64,000 bases of DNA from Candidatus Enterococcus murrayae (GCF_017315985.1 NZ_JAFLVR010000024.1:25792-89791); one strand, 5' to 3'. Shown: positions 27,501 to 36,189, counted from the stretch's first letter. Program-made: numbers and translations. The notes: generated by a model from the letters alone, not told the origin.

Positions 27501-29076
27501 TTATTCAATCGAAGATTTAGCCCAATTGATCTATGACTTAAAAGCAATTAACCCTTACGCGAAGATCAACGTCAAGCTGGTTTCTAGTACGGGTGTTGGC
27601 ACTATCGCTACTGGTGTAGTGAAGGCCGGGGCTGACGTTGTCGTGATTTCTGGTTATGACGGAGGAACAGGTGCTTCGCCGCGAAATTCAATTCGTGACG
27701 CGGGGCTGCCATGGGAGATGGGGGTCGCAGAAGCTCATCAAACATTAGCCATGAATAATTTACGTCAACGGATGACTTTGGAAACAGATGGAAAATTAAT
27801 GACTGGGCGCGATGTAGCGATGGCGATTTTACTTGGAGCGGAAGAGTATAGTTTTGCTTCACTAGCTTTGGTTGCTATCGGCTGTGTGATGATGCGGGTT
27901 TGTAGTTTAAATACTTGCCCTGTGGGTGTTGCAACACAAAATCCGGCATTACGTAAATTCTTTGTTGGCAAGCCGGAGCATCTGATCAATATGATGTATT
28001 TCATCGCGGAAGATCTGCGGGAGATCATGGCGGAGTTGGGCTTTAGAAGTATTGATGAAATGATTGGACATACGGAAGTTTTAGAACCGCGTTTTATTGC
28101 AAAAGGCAAAGCAAAATCGTTAGACTTCTCAAGGATATTATCAACGAGCATCGGGATCGAACGCAAAACGGAGGATCCATTTAAAGAAAAACGCGAGTGG
28201 CCTGAATTGGATCATTTTGCCGAAGGAGCCATCAAAAATGGCGAACAGGTGGAGATGACTTATCCAATCAATAATGTCAATCGAACAGTCGGTGCAAGAA
28301 TGGGTGGCTGGATTTCCGAGCGATTTGGCAACTATGCACTGACGCCGGGTCAGATCAGATACACCTATACTGGAATTGCTGGACAAAGCTTTGGTTCCTT
28401 CATTACACAAGGGATGGAATTGAAGCTGATCGGCGAAGGCAATGACTATGTAGCAAAAGGACTAAGTGGGGGTCGTGTGATTATCGTACCGCCGAAGGAT
28501 GCTGCTTATGATGTTGAAAATTCACCGATCGTTGGAAACGTTGTTTGCTTCGGTGCGAATCGCGGAGAAGGCTACTTCCGCGGAAAAGCTGGTGAACGAT
28601 TCTGTGTTCGTAATAGTGGGGCCAATGTTGTTGTAGAAGGAGTCGGGGATCATGGCTGTGAATATATGACAGGTGGGGTTGCCGTCATTTTAGGGCCAAC
28701 TGGTCGCAACTTCGCAGCTGGAATGTCAGGCGGAGTCGCATATGTATATGATCCAACAGGTACTTTTGCTGATAAATGTAATCTGGAGATGGTAGAGCTT
28801 TTCAAATTCGGCGAAGCTGGCGATGATTCGGTCTTAAAAGACATGATCGAGAAGCACTTGGCTTATACCGACTCATTAAAGGCGGCTGAATTATTGAATG
28901 ATTGGGAAAATGCACAAAAGCATTTTGTCAAAGTCTATCCTAGGGAATATCATGAAATGGTTCGTGTGACAGAGGAATTAGCGAAGACAGGTTTGACTGG
29001 TGAAGAATTGATTGAAAAAGCCTTCATCGAAGTGATCGGGGAACAAACAGTACCGGCTGGAAAGGAGCGTGGCTAA
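24586..29076 (+). CDS. gltB: Glutamate synthase, large subunit
   Basis: GOGAT makes two glutamates from glutamine and 2-oxoglutarate. The 1496-residue alpha subunit has a short propeptide and catalytic Cys22 (DACGMGF) of the class II glutaminase domain (about 22-420). A central domain follows, then the FMN/synthase domain (about 830-1190, GYDGGTGASPRNS) with the 3Fe-4S cysteines in CSLNTCPVG, and the glycine-rich GXGXG beta-helix tail. The first ATG (24577) abuts the AAAGGA SD; ATG 24586 is correctly spaced. It overlaps no neighbour and ends 1 bp before the gltD ATG. It is divergent from the metalloregulator. Confidence 0.96.
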   Translation: MTKQQVTEAPTMYDPSFEKDACGMGFIAQMEGKASHQLVKHALTMLERMNHRGGTGAEPETGDGAGILATIPDKFFQREANAAGITLPERGQYATGMFFLPAEEKHKNGLQQALVKEIEAAGYLVLWQRDVPFQYENCGPGAQKVMPSFVQLFIKRPLEVQTDRDFEDRLYRLRRKLEKTYHAGEMAICSLSSKTIVYKGMLHAYQVGIFYDDLQDEDFAASIAVVHSRFSTNTFPSWDRAQPFRFLAHNGEINTLRGSENWMKSHGIEVYNEEDSDSAKLENCMEYLYRNGRDIPHALMMMVPEAWSEEAGLGEEMTAFQEYNASFMAPWDGPAALCFTDGEMVGATLDRNGLRPSRYSITKDGFVQVASESGVVDFAPSSVIEKGVLGPANMILVDTVNGKFYRNQEIKEKYAKAHSYKEWLAENRIDLSQLAEINKEEARLTEKELQRMWKLNGYTDEIIRGALLQMAEKGEEPVLSMGYDSPLAVLSDQPQSLFTYFKQQFAQVTNPPIDAIREQLVIGTEMFLGRDGDIRVDDAHNCQKLKIKSPVLSSADFLKIAQLSTKEQKTVTISTLYPIGGGNALEDGLEQMFKEAESAIDNDCTILILSDRGSEKAKMAMPILLAVSGLHNYLVRKGKASLASIVVDSAEVCEVHHFATLIGYGASGIHPYGAYATLNDFKIENGLENYRKAAEKGIVKVMSRMGISTIAGYHGAQLFEVVGISQPVTEKYFTGTASRIGGLSLHQIEEEYLQRHHLAYGPQQNDLLASGGSFQYKADGEHHLFNPKTIYNFQQAVRAGDYQLFKHYVEQMNQEALEEPTNLRALWEFKKERSAVKLSEVEPASKIVKRFKVGAMSYGSLSEEAHQCIAEAMNSIGAKSNSGEGGENRKRFKPQADGKNYNSKIKQVASGRFGVNAEYLMSAEELQIKMAQGAKPGEGGQLPGNKVFPWVAEIRGSTPGVRLISPPPHHDIYSIEDLAQLIYDLKAINPYAKINVKLVSSTGVGTIATGVVKAGADVVVISGYDGGTGASPRNSIRDAGLPWEMGVAEAHQTLAMNNLRQRMTLETDGKLMTGRDVAMAILLGAEEYSFASLALVAIGCVMMRVCSLNTCPVGVATQNPALRKFFVGKPEHLINMMYFIAEDLREIMAELGFRSIDEMIGHTEVLEPRFIAKGKAKSLDFSRILSTSIGIERKTEDPFKEKREWPELDHFAEGAIKNGEQVEMTYPINNVNRTVGARMGGWISERFGNYALTPGQIRYTYTGIAGQSFGSFITQGMELKLIGEGNDYVAKGLSGGRVIIVPPKDAAYDVENSPIVGNVVCFGANRGEGYFRGKAGERFCVRNSGANVVVEGVGDHGCEYMTGGVAVILGPTGRNFAAGMSGGVAYVYDPTGTFADKCNLEMVELFKFGEAGDDSVLKDMIEKHLAYTDSLKAAELLNDWENAQKHFVKVYPREYHEMVRVTEELAKTGLTGEELIEKAFIEVIGEQTVPAGKERG

Positions 29077-29077
29077 T

Positions 29078-30514
29078 ATGGCAGATCCATTTGGATTTTT
29101 AAAATACCCGCGAAAGGATAATCCTTATCGGCCAGTCGAAGAACGGATTGTCGATTGGGAAGAATTGCAGATCCCTCTCGGTGTAGAAGAGCGGCAAGAA
29201 CAAGCTGCTCGATGCATGAACTGTGGGATTCCATTTTGCCATACAGGGATTTTCTATGGCGGAAAACGAGCAGTCTCAGGGTGTCCTAATGATAATCTGA
29301 TTCCTGAGTGGAATGATTTTGTTTATCGCGGAGACTTCAAAAATGCTTTTGATCGTTTAGCGAAAACCAATCCATTACCGGAAATGACTGGGCGTGTATG
29401 TCCGGCACCGTGTGAAAAGTCTTGTACCGAAGGGCTGAATGGATCAGGGGTGGCAATCCATGACAATGAACGATTCATCATTGATAACGCCTTTGAAAAT
29501 GATTGGGTCAAAGCAGATGGGCTGCCAGTAGAACGGACAGACTTTAAAGTAGCGATCATTGGATCTGGTCCAGCGGGGCTTTCTGCAGCATGGCGCTTAA
29601 ACCAGCTGGGACATCAAGTTACCGTTTATGAGCGCAGCGATCGAGCCGGTGGTTTATTGATGTATGGAATTCCTAATATGAAGCTGGATAAAGAAATCGT
29701 TCAGCGCCGTATCAATGTGATGGAAGAAGTTGGGATTACGTTTGTTTTAAACACAGAGGTTGGGACAGACATTACTGCTGACGAACTGCAGGAAAGCTAT
29801 GATCGGGTAATTATTGCCAGCGGTGCAAGTGTTCCTCGAGATTTAAAGGTCAAAGGCCGCGAGCTACACGGCATTCAATTTGCGGTAGATTACTTAACTG
29901 ACTGTACGAAAGATGTCTTACAGCATGGTAAAAAAGTTGCCGACCAAAAATTAGCAGGTAAGCATGTCGTTGTAATTGGCGGAGGAGATACGGGAAATGA
30001 CTGTATTGGCTCGGCGATTCGGCAAGGTGCGGCTTCTGTAAAACAATTAGAAATTACACCGCAGCTTCCAGCAAGTCGAACAGTATCAAACCCATGGCCG
30101 GAATACTCAATGATCAATCGAGAAGGCTATGGGCAAGAAGAAGGTGCCTTGCATAATCCTGAACTGACCACGTATATGACTTCGACGACTGCTTTTATTG
30201 GAGCTGAACGAGGACAAGTTATCGCAATTGAAACGACACAGGTGGACAATCAATTCCAGCCAATCAAGGGAACTGAAAAAGCGTTGAAGGCGGATTTAGT
30301 TTTACTGGCAATGGGTTTCACTGGTGCTGAGAAGAATCTGCTTGATGCTTTTGAGGTTGAAGAGATTTATGAAGACTACACGACTAATAATGAAAAAGTT
30401 TATGTGGCAGGAGATGCCAGACGCGGTCCAAGTCTTGTGATTTGGGGAATTCGTGAAGGCCGAAAAGCTGCTGAAAAGGTGGATCAGATCCTACGATCAT
30501 TGATCCATCAATAA
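29078..30514 (+). CDS. gltD: Glutamate synthase, small subunit (NADPH)
   Basis: The beta subunit passes electrons from NADPH through FAD and Fe-S clusters to GltB. The 478-residue protein has N-terminal 4Fe-4S cysteines (CMNCGIPFCHTG and SGCPNDNLIPEWND, then RVCPAPCEKSC). The FAD loop is IGSGPAGLSAAW near residue 155, the NADPH loop VIGGGDTGNDCIG near 300, and the closing segment YVAGDARRGPSLVIWGI. The start is ATG 29078, 10 nt after AAAGGAG located inside the end of gltB, so the pair is translationally coupled. A terminator follows. Confidence 0.96.
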   Translation: MADPFGFLKYPRKDNPYRPVEERIVDWEELQIPLGVEERQEQAARCMNCGIPFCHTGIFYGGKRAVSGCPNDNLIPEWNDFVYRGDFKNAFDRLAKTNPLPEMTGRVCPAPCEKSCTEGLNGSGVAIHDNERFIIDNAFENDWVKADGLPVERTDFKVAIIGSGPAGLSAAWRLNQLGHQVTVYERSDRAGGLLMYGIPNMKLDKEIVQRRINVMEEVGITFVLNTEVGTDITADELQESYDRVIIASGASVPRDLKVKGRELHGIQFAVDYLTDCTKDVLQHGKKVADQKLAGKHVVVIGGGDTGNDCIGSAIRQGAASVKQLEITPQLPASRTVSNPWPEYSMINREGYGQEEGALHNPELTTYMTSTTAFIGAERGQVIAIETTQVDNQFQPIKGTEKALKADLVLLAMGFTGAEKNLLDAFEVEEIYEDYTTNNEKVYVAGDARRGPSLVIWGIREGRKAAEKVDQILRSLIHQ

Positions 30515-30549
30515 AAAATAGGATGCCGGAAAACGGGCATCCTATTTTT
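30515..30549. terminator. Terminator between convergent gltD and the DUF4828 gene
   Basis: AAAATAGGATGCC (30515-30527) pairs with GGCATCCTATTTT (30536-30548). T-rich flanks exist on both strands, so it can end transcripts from either side. Confidence 0.88.
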
Positions 30550-30904
30550 ATTTTTTTACAGGAATGATGGGAAACGATACATCGTCTAATTCATCATAGA
30601 GTGTGTCTGGCGTCCCATTTTTTGTTTTGATCAACAGATGATAACCATATTGATCTTGGATCGCCAACTTTTGTTCACTTAATTCAATCAGCTGGTAGAT
30701 AATGGCTGAGCCATCTAAAATAATCGATAAATCAGGATAAATCGTAATTGTGTGGTGTTTGTGTTCTTTCGGATGAGTGAACTCCCAAGAACCGACATAA
30801 ATATTATTTAAGTCCTTTACTTCACGTTTGCGGACAAATTTTGAACTCACTGCTGCTGCACCGAGCGATGTCGCACTAAGGAAGACAGGCCATTTCAATC
30901 TCAT
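30548..30904 (-). CDS. DUF4828-like small exported or membrane-anchored protein
   Basis: This 118-residue protein starts at ATG 30904, 8 nt after AAAGGAG. A longer frame from 30925 would put that SD inside the gene. The N-terminus MRLKWPVFLSATSLGAAAVSSKF resembles an uncleaved signal anchor. The rest is a compact beta-rich domain with YVGSWEF, a His-rich PKEHKHHTITIYPD stretch and IILDGSAIIYQL. The overall pattern fits what I recall of the DUF4828 family of lactobacilli and enterococci. The function is unknown. It is convergent with gltD and divergent from sfsA. Confidence 0.65.
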   Translation of the reverse strand: MRLKWPVFLSATSLGAAAVSSKFVRKREVKDLNNIYVGSWEFTHPKEHKHHTITIYPDLSIILDGSAIIYQLIELSEQKLAIQDQYGYHLLIKTKNGTPDTLYDELDDVSFPIIPVKK

Positions 30905-30991
30905 CAAAAAAACTCCTTTCACCATTTAGCTAATCCAATCTCATCTTACCTGATTAATGGCTATCAGTTTTCTAAAAATAAACTGAACGCC

Positions 30992-31021
30992 TTTCACACA
31001 GGCTTTGTTATACTATATAAT
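30992..31021 (+). promoter_or_regulatory. Candidate promoter of the sfsA operon
   Basis: A consensus TATAAT at 31016-31021 is preceded by a weak TTTCAC (30992-30997) at 18 nt, about 70 nt before the sfsA ATG. Confidence 0.45.
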
Positions 31022-31088
31022 AAAGTCTGTCATCTTTCCATCAGGCTTAAGGACTATTTAACTTTTTATAGAAGGATTTTGATAAAAA

Positions 31089-31820
31089 ATGAAGTATTCT
31101 GCAATTTACTTGGCTATTTTTATTGAGAGAAGCAATCGCTTTATTGCTCGTTGCCGTTTATTAAACACTGGGGAAGAAATCATTACTCATGTGAAAAATA
31201 CAGGGCGCAGCAAAGAATTGTTACTGCCCAATGCCTTAGTGGCTGTGAATCATCAGCCATCAGACAAACGAAAAACGGCCTATGATCTGATTGCTGTTAA
31301 AAAAGGCGAAATGTGGATCAACATCGACTCACAAATACCAAACGCATTGGCAGCTGAAGGAATCTTATCAGGCAAAATCAAACTGCCTGGTTTAAAGGGC
31401 TCAATCAATTATCTAAAGCGTGAATACACGTATGAACGTTCGAAATTCGACATCTACTTTGAAACGGATCAGCAGGAAAAAGGGTTCGTTGAAGTAAAAG
31501 GCATGACGCTGGAAAATTATGAGATTGGTGCATTTCCTGATGCTCCGACGTTAAGAGGTTTAAAGCACGTAGAAGAACTGCGATTGGCTCAAACAATGGA
31601 GTATCACTGCTATGTCTTATTCGTTGTTCAGTTTCCGACAATTCAAACAGCTACGATCCACCGTGAGATGCAGCCAGCGCTTTATGAGGCAGTAGAAAAG
31701 GCCAAGGCAGACGGTGTGCAGATTTTAGCGTATAATTGTGATGTAGATCAGGAGTCAATTTCAATCAAAGAGGCTGTCCCCTTTGATTTGAACCAAAAAT
31801 TTATTGATCCAAATCAGTGA
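31089..31820 (+). CDS. sfsA: SfsA family protein (sugar fermentation stimulation protein homologue)
   Basis: A 243-residue SfsA homologue. It has an N-terminal OB-like half (RSNRFIARCRLLNTGEEIITHVKNTGR) and a C-terminal half with nuclease-like residues in FVEVKGMTLE (near residue 140), ALFPDAPT-type segment (GAFPDAPTLRG) and RGLKHVEEL. The family was named for effects on maltose use in E. coli; DNA binding and nuclease folds have been proposed. The true role is not known. It overlaps the following oxidoreductase's upstream region and forms an operon with it and a helicase. Confidence 0.9.
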   Translation: MKYSAIYLAIFIERSNRFIARCRLLNTGEEIITHVKNTGRSKELLLPNALVAVNHQPSDKRKTAYDLIAVKKGEMWINIDSQIPNALAAEGILSGKIKLPGLKGSINYLKREYTYERSKFDIYFETDQQEKGFVEVKGMTLENYEIGAFPDAPTLRGLKHVEELRLAQTMEYHCYVLFVVQFPTIQTATIHREMQPALYEAVEKAKADGVQILAYNCDVDQESISIKEAVPFDLNQKFIDPNQ

Positions 31821-31834
31821 AAGGCGGAAAAATC

Positions 31835-32836
31835 ATGATTAATTTAGGTATTATTGGAACAAATTGGATTACCGATCAATTTGTGCAAGCGGCACATGAA
31901 ACAGGCAAGTACCAGCTAGCGGCGGTCTATTCGCGACGATTAGAAACGGCGCAAAAGTTTGGTGAAAAATATGGAGATGTCGAATACGCGACGGATTTAG
32001 ATACCTTTTTTGGCATCGAACATTTGAATACCGTTTATATCGCTTCACCAAACAGCCTGCATTTTGAACAAGCAAAGCAAGGAATTTTAGCTGGAAAAAA
32101 TGTGATCGTAGAAAAACCAGCTTTCTCTACACCAAAAGAGATGGATGAGATCATTGAACTAGCTAATCAGAAAAAAGTCTTTTTCTTCGAAGCAGCTCGT
32201 AATATTCATGAAAAAGCGTTTAAAACAGTTGCTGATTTTCTGCCTTTTAAAGATCATATTATTGGTGCGGATTTCAGCTTCATGAAATACTCTTCACGCT
32301 ACGATCAGGTTTTAGATGGTCAAGAACCCAACATCTTTTCTCCACATTTTTCAGGCGGCGCATTAGCAGATTTAGGAGTCTATCCAATTTATGCAGCGTT
32401 AGCTTGGTTTGGGATGCCGAAGGAAAGTCTCTACTTTGGACAGAAAATCTCAACAGGTGTTGACGGGATCGGAACGGGTATATTGCGGTATGACAACTTT
32501 GATGTTACGATTCGAACAGGCAAAATCGGCGACAGCTTTCAGCAGTCAGAGATATATTTGACGAATGGGACTCTAGTAATGAATGCAGTAAATTCAATAA
32601 GTGAGGCAGTTTTCCATGATCGTGATCATCAACGACGAGAAAAATTGTCCGTTCATCAATTGGAAAACCCGATGATGGAGGAAGCCGATATGTTTGCTAA
32701 AGTAATCTTAAATCCAACGGATCGCGAGTTGGGGACGGATTATGAAGAATGGGTTGAATTGGCTCGGAATGTAAACCAAGTGATTTATGATATGCGAAAA
32801 AGTGCGGGCATCGTTTTTGATGCCGACGAGAAATAG
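31835..32836 (+). CDS. Gfo/Idh/MocA-family NAD(P)-dependent oxidoreductase
   Basis: A 333-residue dehydrogenase with an N-terminal Rossmann domain (INLGIIGTNWITDQFV, and SPNSLHFEQAKQGI near residue 75), the family EKPAF motif near 93, and a C-terminal alpha/beta domain with GGALADLGVYPIYA near 185. The substrate cannot be read from the sequence; the family includes sugar, inositol and biliverdin-type dehydrogenases. The longer frame from 31817 overlaps the sfsA stop codon; ATG 31835 follows an AAAGGCGG SD. Confidence 0.88.
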   Translation: MINLGIIGTNWITDQFVQAAHETGKYQLAAVYSRRLETAQKFGEKYGDVEYATDLDTFFGIEHLNTVYIASPNSLHFEQAKQGILAGKNVIVEKPAFSTPKEMDEIIELANQKKVFFFEAARNIHEKAFKTVADFLPFKDHIIGADFSFMKYSSRYDQVLDGQEPNIFSPHFSGGALADLGVYPIYAALAWFGMPKESLYFGQKISTGVDGIGTGILRYDNFDVTIRTGKIGDSFQQSEIYLTNGTLVMNAVNSISEAVFHDRDHQRREKLSVHQLENPMMEEADMFAKVILNPTDRELGTDYEEWVELARNVNQVIYDMRKSAGIVFDADEK

Positions 32837-32844
32837 AGGAAATT

Positions 32845-34023
32845 ATGAACAATCAAGAATTTGTACCATTTTTGAAAAAAAATTGGGAGGATGCGGGCTT
32901 TACAAAGCCTGCATTAATCCAATCAGAGGTTTATACACCGATAATGGAAGGGGAAAATTTAGTTGGAATCGCTCCGACTGGCAGCGGCAAGACCCTGGCC
33001 TATTTATTACCCTTGATCAATAAGCTTGAGGCTGGAATGGCCAGCCAGATTCTCGTTTTAACGTCATCACAAGAATTAGCAATGCAGGTCGTTGAAGTCG
33101 CTCGTAAATGGTTGGCAGGTTCAGGTATGAAAGTACAAGCTTTAATCGGCGGCGCAAATGTCAAACGCCAACAAGAAGCCTTGAAGAAAAAACCAGAATT
33201 ACTGATCGGTACGCCTGGTCGCGTCTTGGAATTGATTACGGCTAAGAAAATCAAAGCATCCACTATCAGAACACTGGTTTTTGACGAAGTTGATCAATTG
33301 ATTCAAGGGCAAAGTCTGCAGCTGATTCAAAAGATTTTGAAGGCCAGCGATAACGAAGCGCAACATTTATATTTTTCTGCGACAGCGGATGTTGTGCTGG
33401 AGGAGTTGCACCGTTTTGAAGCTGAATTGTTAGTTGTAGATGTCTCAAAAGAAGATGATAGCCAAGGCGATGTGCAGCATTTTTATTTGGAAACGAGTGA
33501 TCGAAAGAAAGTTGAGCAACTGCGGCGTCTGCTAAACTTGCCAGCTTTCTGGGGAATGATTTTTTTCAATCAATTAAGCGATATGGGGAGTGCGGAAGAG
33601 AAGCTACGGTTCCATCATTTGCCTATAGTGGGTCTTGCTTCAGATCAATCGAAGATGCTGCGTAAAAATGCGATCGAGCAGTTCAAGAAACATCAGGCTC
33701 TAGGGCTTTTGACAACGGATTTAGCAAGTCGTGGTTTGGATATTGAGAAGCTGCCGTTTGTGATAAATGTCGACGTGCCATTAAGCGAAGAGAGTTATTT
33801 GCATCGGGCCGGTCGTGTTGGTCGAATGGGGGAAACGGGTACCGTGATTTCGTTTGTCACCCCGCAAGAAAAATCAGATTTAACGAAAATCGCTAAAAAG
33901 CTGGATCTGAAACTCGCACCAATTTATCTATTCGGTGGTGAACTGCTAACTGAGGAGCCAGTAAAACAAAGCGAACCAAAAAAGAAGAAAAGTAAAAAAA
34001 ATAAAGGGAAAAGACGGAAATAG
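32845..34023 (+). CDS. DEAD-box ATP-dependent RNA helicase
   Basis: A 392-residue two-RecA-domain helicase. Motif I is APTGSGKTLAYLLP near residue 45, the GG/TPGRV motifs are at IGGANVK and GTPGRVLEL, motif II is DEVD rather than DEAD, motif III is SAT, motif V TTDLASRGLD, and motif VI HRAGRVGRMG. A short lysine-rich tail (KKKKSKKNKGKRRK) likely binds RNA. Such enzymes act in ribosome assembly or cold adaptation; the specific role is unknown. It is the last gene of the sfsA-oxidoreductase-helicase unit. Confidence 0.9.
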   Translation: MNNQEFVPFLKKNWEDAGFTKPALIQSEVYTPIMEGENLVGIAPTGSGKTLAYLLPLINKLEAGMASQILVLTSSQELAMQVVEVARKWLAGSGMKVQALIGGANVKRQQEALKKKPELLIGTPGRVLELITAKKIKASTIRTLVFDEVDQLIQGQSLQLIQKILKASDNEAQHLYFSATADVVLEELHRFEAELLVVDVSKEDDSQGDVQHFYLETSDRKKVEQLRRLLNLPAFWGMIFFNQLSDMGSAEEKLRFHHLPIVGLASDQSKMLRKNAIEQFKKHQALGLLTTDLASRGLDIEKLPFVINVDVPLSEESYLHRAGRVGRMGETGTVISFVTPQEKSDLTKIAKKLDLKLAPIYLFGGELLTEEPVKQSEPKKKKSKKNKGKRRK

Positions 34024-34039
34024 GTCTTTTCCTTTTTTT
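34007..34039 (+). terminator. Terminator after the DEAD-box helicase
   Basis: GGAAAAGAC (34007-34015) pairs with GTCTTTTCC (34024-34032) and is followed by seven T. The left arm overlaps the end of the coding sequence. Confidence 0.85.
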
Positions 34040-34203
34040 ATGTACCTATCTAGTTCAACCATACTAGTATGATTGATTGAGTTATAGGTTTTCGACTGCT
34101 CTTTTTGAATTCTTATCTTAGAAAAATTCATCAATTGGTAACAGTTGAATAGCATGATTTTCCATTTTTTTTGAATGAGTCCATTAAATTTAAGGTCGAC
34201 ATC

Positions 34204-34232
34204 TTGCTAAAATAAGTTAAAATAGCTACAAT
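34204..34232 (+). promoter_or_regulatory. Promoter of tRNA-Arg
   Basis: TTGCTA (34204-34209) and TACAAT (34227-34232) are separated by 17 nt. The expected start is a few bases before the tRNA 5' end at 34244. Confidence 0.65.
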
Positions 34233-34243
34233 AATATGAGCGT

Positions 34244-34317
<74 letters not shown>

Positions 34318-34319
34318 TT

Positions 34320-34354
34320 AAAATACCCACTTAGAATTTCTAAGTGGGTATTTT
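34320..34354. terminator. Bidirectional terminator, tRNA-Arg / M29 aminopeptidase
   Basis: AAAATACCCACTTAG (from 34320) pairs with CTAAGTGGGTATTTT (ending 34354). A T-run on each strand serves the tRNA and the convergent minus-strand aminopeptidase gene. Confidence 0.9.
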
Positions 34355-34361
34355 GTTTGGG

Positions 34362-35600
34362 CTAAGCCCAGTCCCCATTCCTAAAAATAGGAATTTTTGT
34401 GCCATCCTTACGAATACCGTCAATATCCATTTGGGCTGACCCTACCATAAAATCAACGTGGGTTTGACTACTATTTAATCCCGCGTCTGCTAATTCTGCT
34501 TTCGACATTTCAGTTCCGCCTTCAACACTGAAAGGATAAGCAGCACCCAGAGCTAAGTGATTTGACGCATTTTCATCAAATAATGTATTAAAGAACGTAA
34601 TTCCTGATTGTGAGATTGGCGAGGGATCTGGAACTAAGGCGACCTCACCTAGGTGTTTTGCTCCTTCGTCAATATCTAATAATGATGCTAAAACATCCGT
34701 TCCATCTTTGGCAGAAAATTCTACAACTTTGCCGTCTTTAAAGGTAAATTTCATTTCATTTAAGGTCGTTCCCGCATAGCTCAACGGTTTTGTACTAGTA
34801 ATGTAGCCATCGACGCGCGTACGGTCTGGAGCAGTAAAAACTTCTTCAGTTGGCATATTAGCCATAAATTCATTGCCATCTGCTGCAAAACTGCCAGCGC
34901 CTTCCCAAACATGATTCTCAGGAAGTCCGATGACAATGTCTGTTCCCGGAGCGGTGTAATGAAGGGCATAGAATTGCTCTTTGTTCAGACGTTCTGCTTG
35001 CTCCCGCATGAGTGCGTCATGTTTTTCCCAAGCTTTAACTGGATCATCTGCATAAATCCGAGTGGTTTTAAAAATCTCATCCCACAATTTATCCACCTGT
35101 TCCTCGCTTGAAGCCAGTTCTGGGAAAACCTTTTTTGCCCAAGCAGGGCTTGAAGCGGCTACGACAGTCCAACGTAATTTATTGGATTGTGTTGCTTCCA
35201 TCACGGACTGAAGTGCTTTTCCTCGTGCCGCTTGAAAAGCAGCAACTCGATTAGTGTCGACTCCTAATAAAGCATCGGGATTTTGAGAAACGATGCTGAT
35301 CCGAGTGACCCGTTTTTCAGCAAAAGTATTTGCCTCGTCAACTTTATAAGCAGGTACCTCATTGATACGATCCTCTGCCGCATGGCTTAAAAATTCACGT
35401 TGAACCTCGTCATCATTCCATTGAACAATGACTTCAGCAGCCCCCAGTTGGTAGGCTTCCTTTGTAATAAGTCGTGCTAGTGGAGCTTGATCAACACTCG
35501 CATAAATTACAGCGGTGTCATTTTTTTGGATGTTTACACCAACTTTTGTAATCAAGTGGGCATACTTTTTTAGAAGTGTTTCAAAATTAGGTAGTGTCAT
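34362..35600 (-). CDS. pepS: M29-family metallo-aminopeptidase (PepS/AmpS type)
   Basis: A 412-residue cytoplasmic aminopeptidase of the thermophilic aminopeptidase (M29) family. The C-terminal half carries the expected metal-ligand region: GLPENHVWEGAG, NMPTEEVFTAPD, ISQSGITFFNTLFDENASNHLALG, and THVDFMVGSAQMDIDG with the final His and Asp ligands. The family trims N-terminal residues from peptides using Co, Zn or Mg. SD CGGAGG precedes the ATG. It is separated from flavodoxin by a terminator, so it is probably monocistronic. Confidence 0.92.
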   Translation of the reverse strand: MTLPNFETLLKKYAHLITKVGVNIQKNDTAVIYASVDQAPLARLITKEAYQLGAAEVIVQWNDDEVQREFLSHAAEDRINEVPAYKVDEANTFAEKRVTRISIVSQNPDALLGVDTNRVAAFQAARGKALQSVMEATQSNKLRWTVVAASSPAWAKKVFPELASSEEQVDKLWDEIFKTTRIYADDPVKAWEKHDALMREQAERLNKEQFYALHYTAPGTDIVIGLPENHVWEGAGSFAADGNEFMANMPTEEVFTAPDRTRVDGYITSTKPLSYAGTTLNEMKFTFKDGKVVEFSAKDGTDVLASLLDIDEGAKHLGEVALVPDPSPISQSGITFFNTLFDENASNHLALGAAYPFSVEGGTEMSKAELADAGLNSSQTHVDFMVGSAQMDIDGIRKDGTKIPIFRNGDWA

Positions 35601-35666
35601 TTCTATACCTCCGTTTCATTAATCTTATCTTAGCATTTCTTAGAAATTCTCAAAAGAAAATGAATT

Positions 35667-35702
35667 AAAAAAGATGTACCAGTTTTTTGGTACATCTTTT
35701 TT
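35667..35702. terminator. Terminator after flavodoxin (bidirectional)
   Basis: A 15-bp perfect stem, AAAAAAGATGTACCA (35667-35681) with TGGTACATCTTTTTT (35688-35702), lies just downstream of the minus-strand flavodoxin stop codon. Confidence 0.9.
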
Positions 35703-35708
35703 AATATA

Positions 35709-36152
35709 CTATGATGCTGCTTCGGCGATTTTTTTCGCAAAGGCCTCGAGATTTTCGATATCTTCTTCTTCAGCCGCCATTTCAACCTTCACGCTGTCGG
35801 CACCACGAGTTGCCCCCGTTTTTGCAAAGGCGGCATCGAAGTCATCAACAGATTTGCAGTATTGATCATAGAATGTATCGCCAGAACCGCACACTCCGAA
35901 GATTTTACCGCTTAAATCTAACTCCTGCAGTTCTTCATAAAAGTCTATGATTTCATCAGGAAGATCCCCTTCACCGTAAGTATACGTTGCGACGACACAA
36001 ATATCCGCATCTTGAAAATCTTCGGCATCCACTTGTGTACATTCGTCGATTTCCACTTCAAGATCTAAGTTTTCGAAGGCTTCAGCGACGATGTCGGCGA
36101 TTTCTTCGGTATTTCCTGTCATACTGGCATAAACGATTTTTGCTAATGTCAA
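35709..36152 (-). CDS. Flavodoxin
   Basis: A 147-residue, strongly acidic short-chain flavodoxin. The FMN phosphate loop is YASMTGNTEEIAD (residues 8-20), followed by the TYTYGEGDLPDE isoalloxazine-contact loop near residue 57 and CGSGDTFYDQYC near 88. Flavodoxins replace ferredoxin as low-potential carriers; the partner here is not indicated. SD AGGGAGG precedes the ATG. It lies next to map, with a divergent promoter region between. Confidence 0.95.
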   Translation of the reverse strand: MTLAKIVYASMTGNTEEIADIVAEAFENLDLEVEIDECTQVDAEDFQDADICVVATYTYGEGDLPDEIIDFYEELQELDLSGKIFGVCGSGDTFYDQYCKSVDDFDAAFAKTGATRGADSVKVEMAAEEEDIENLEAFAKKIAEAAS

Positions 36153-36189
36153 AAAAAAACCTCCCTAGCTTTAAGCTAATTTTATGGTC

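Noticed and set aside
27608..28410. Several long minus-strand ORFs within gltB
   Set aside because: They are antisense shadows of a highly conserved gene, with no SDs or domain signatures.
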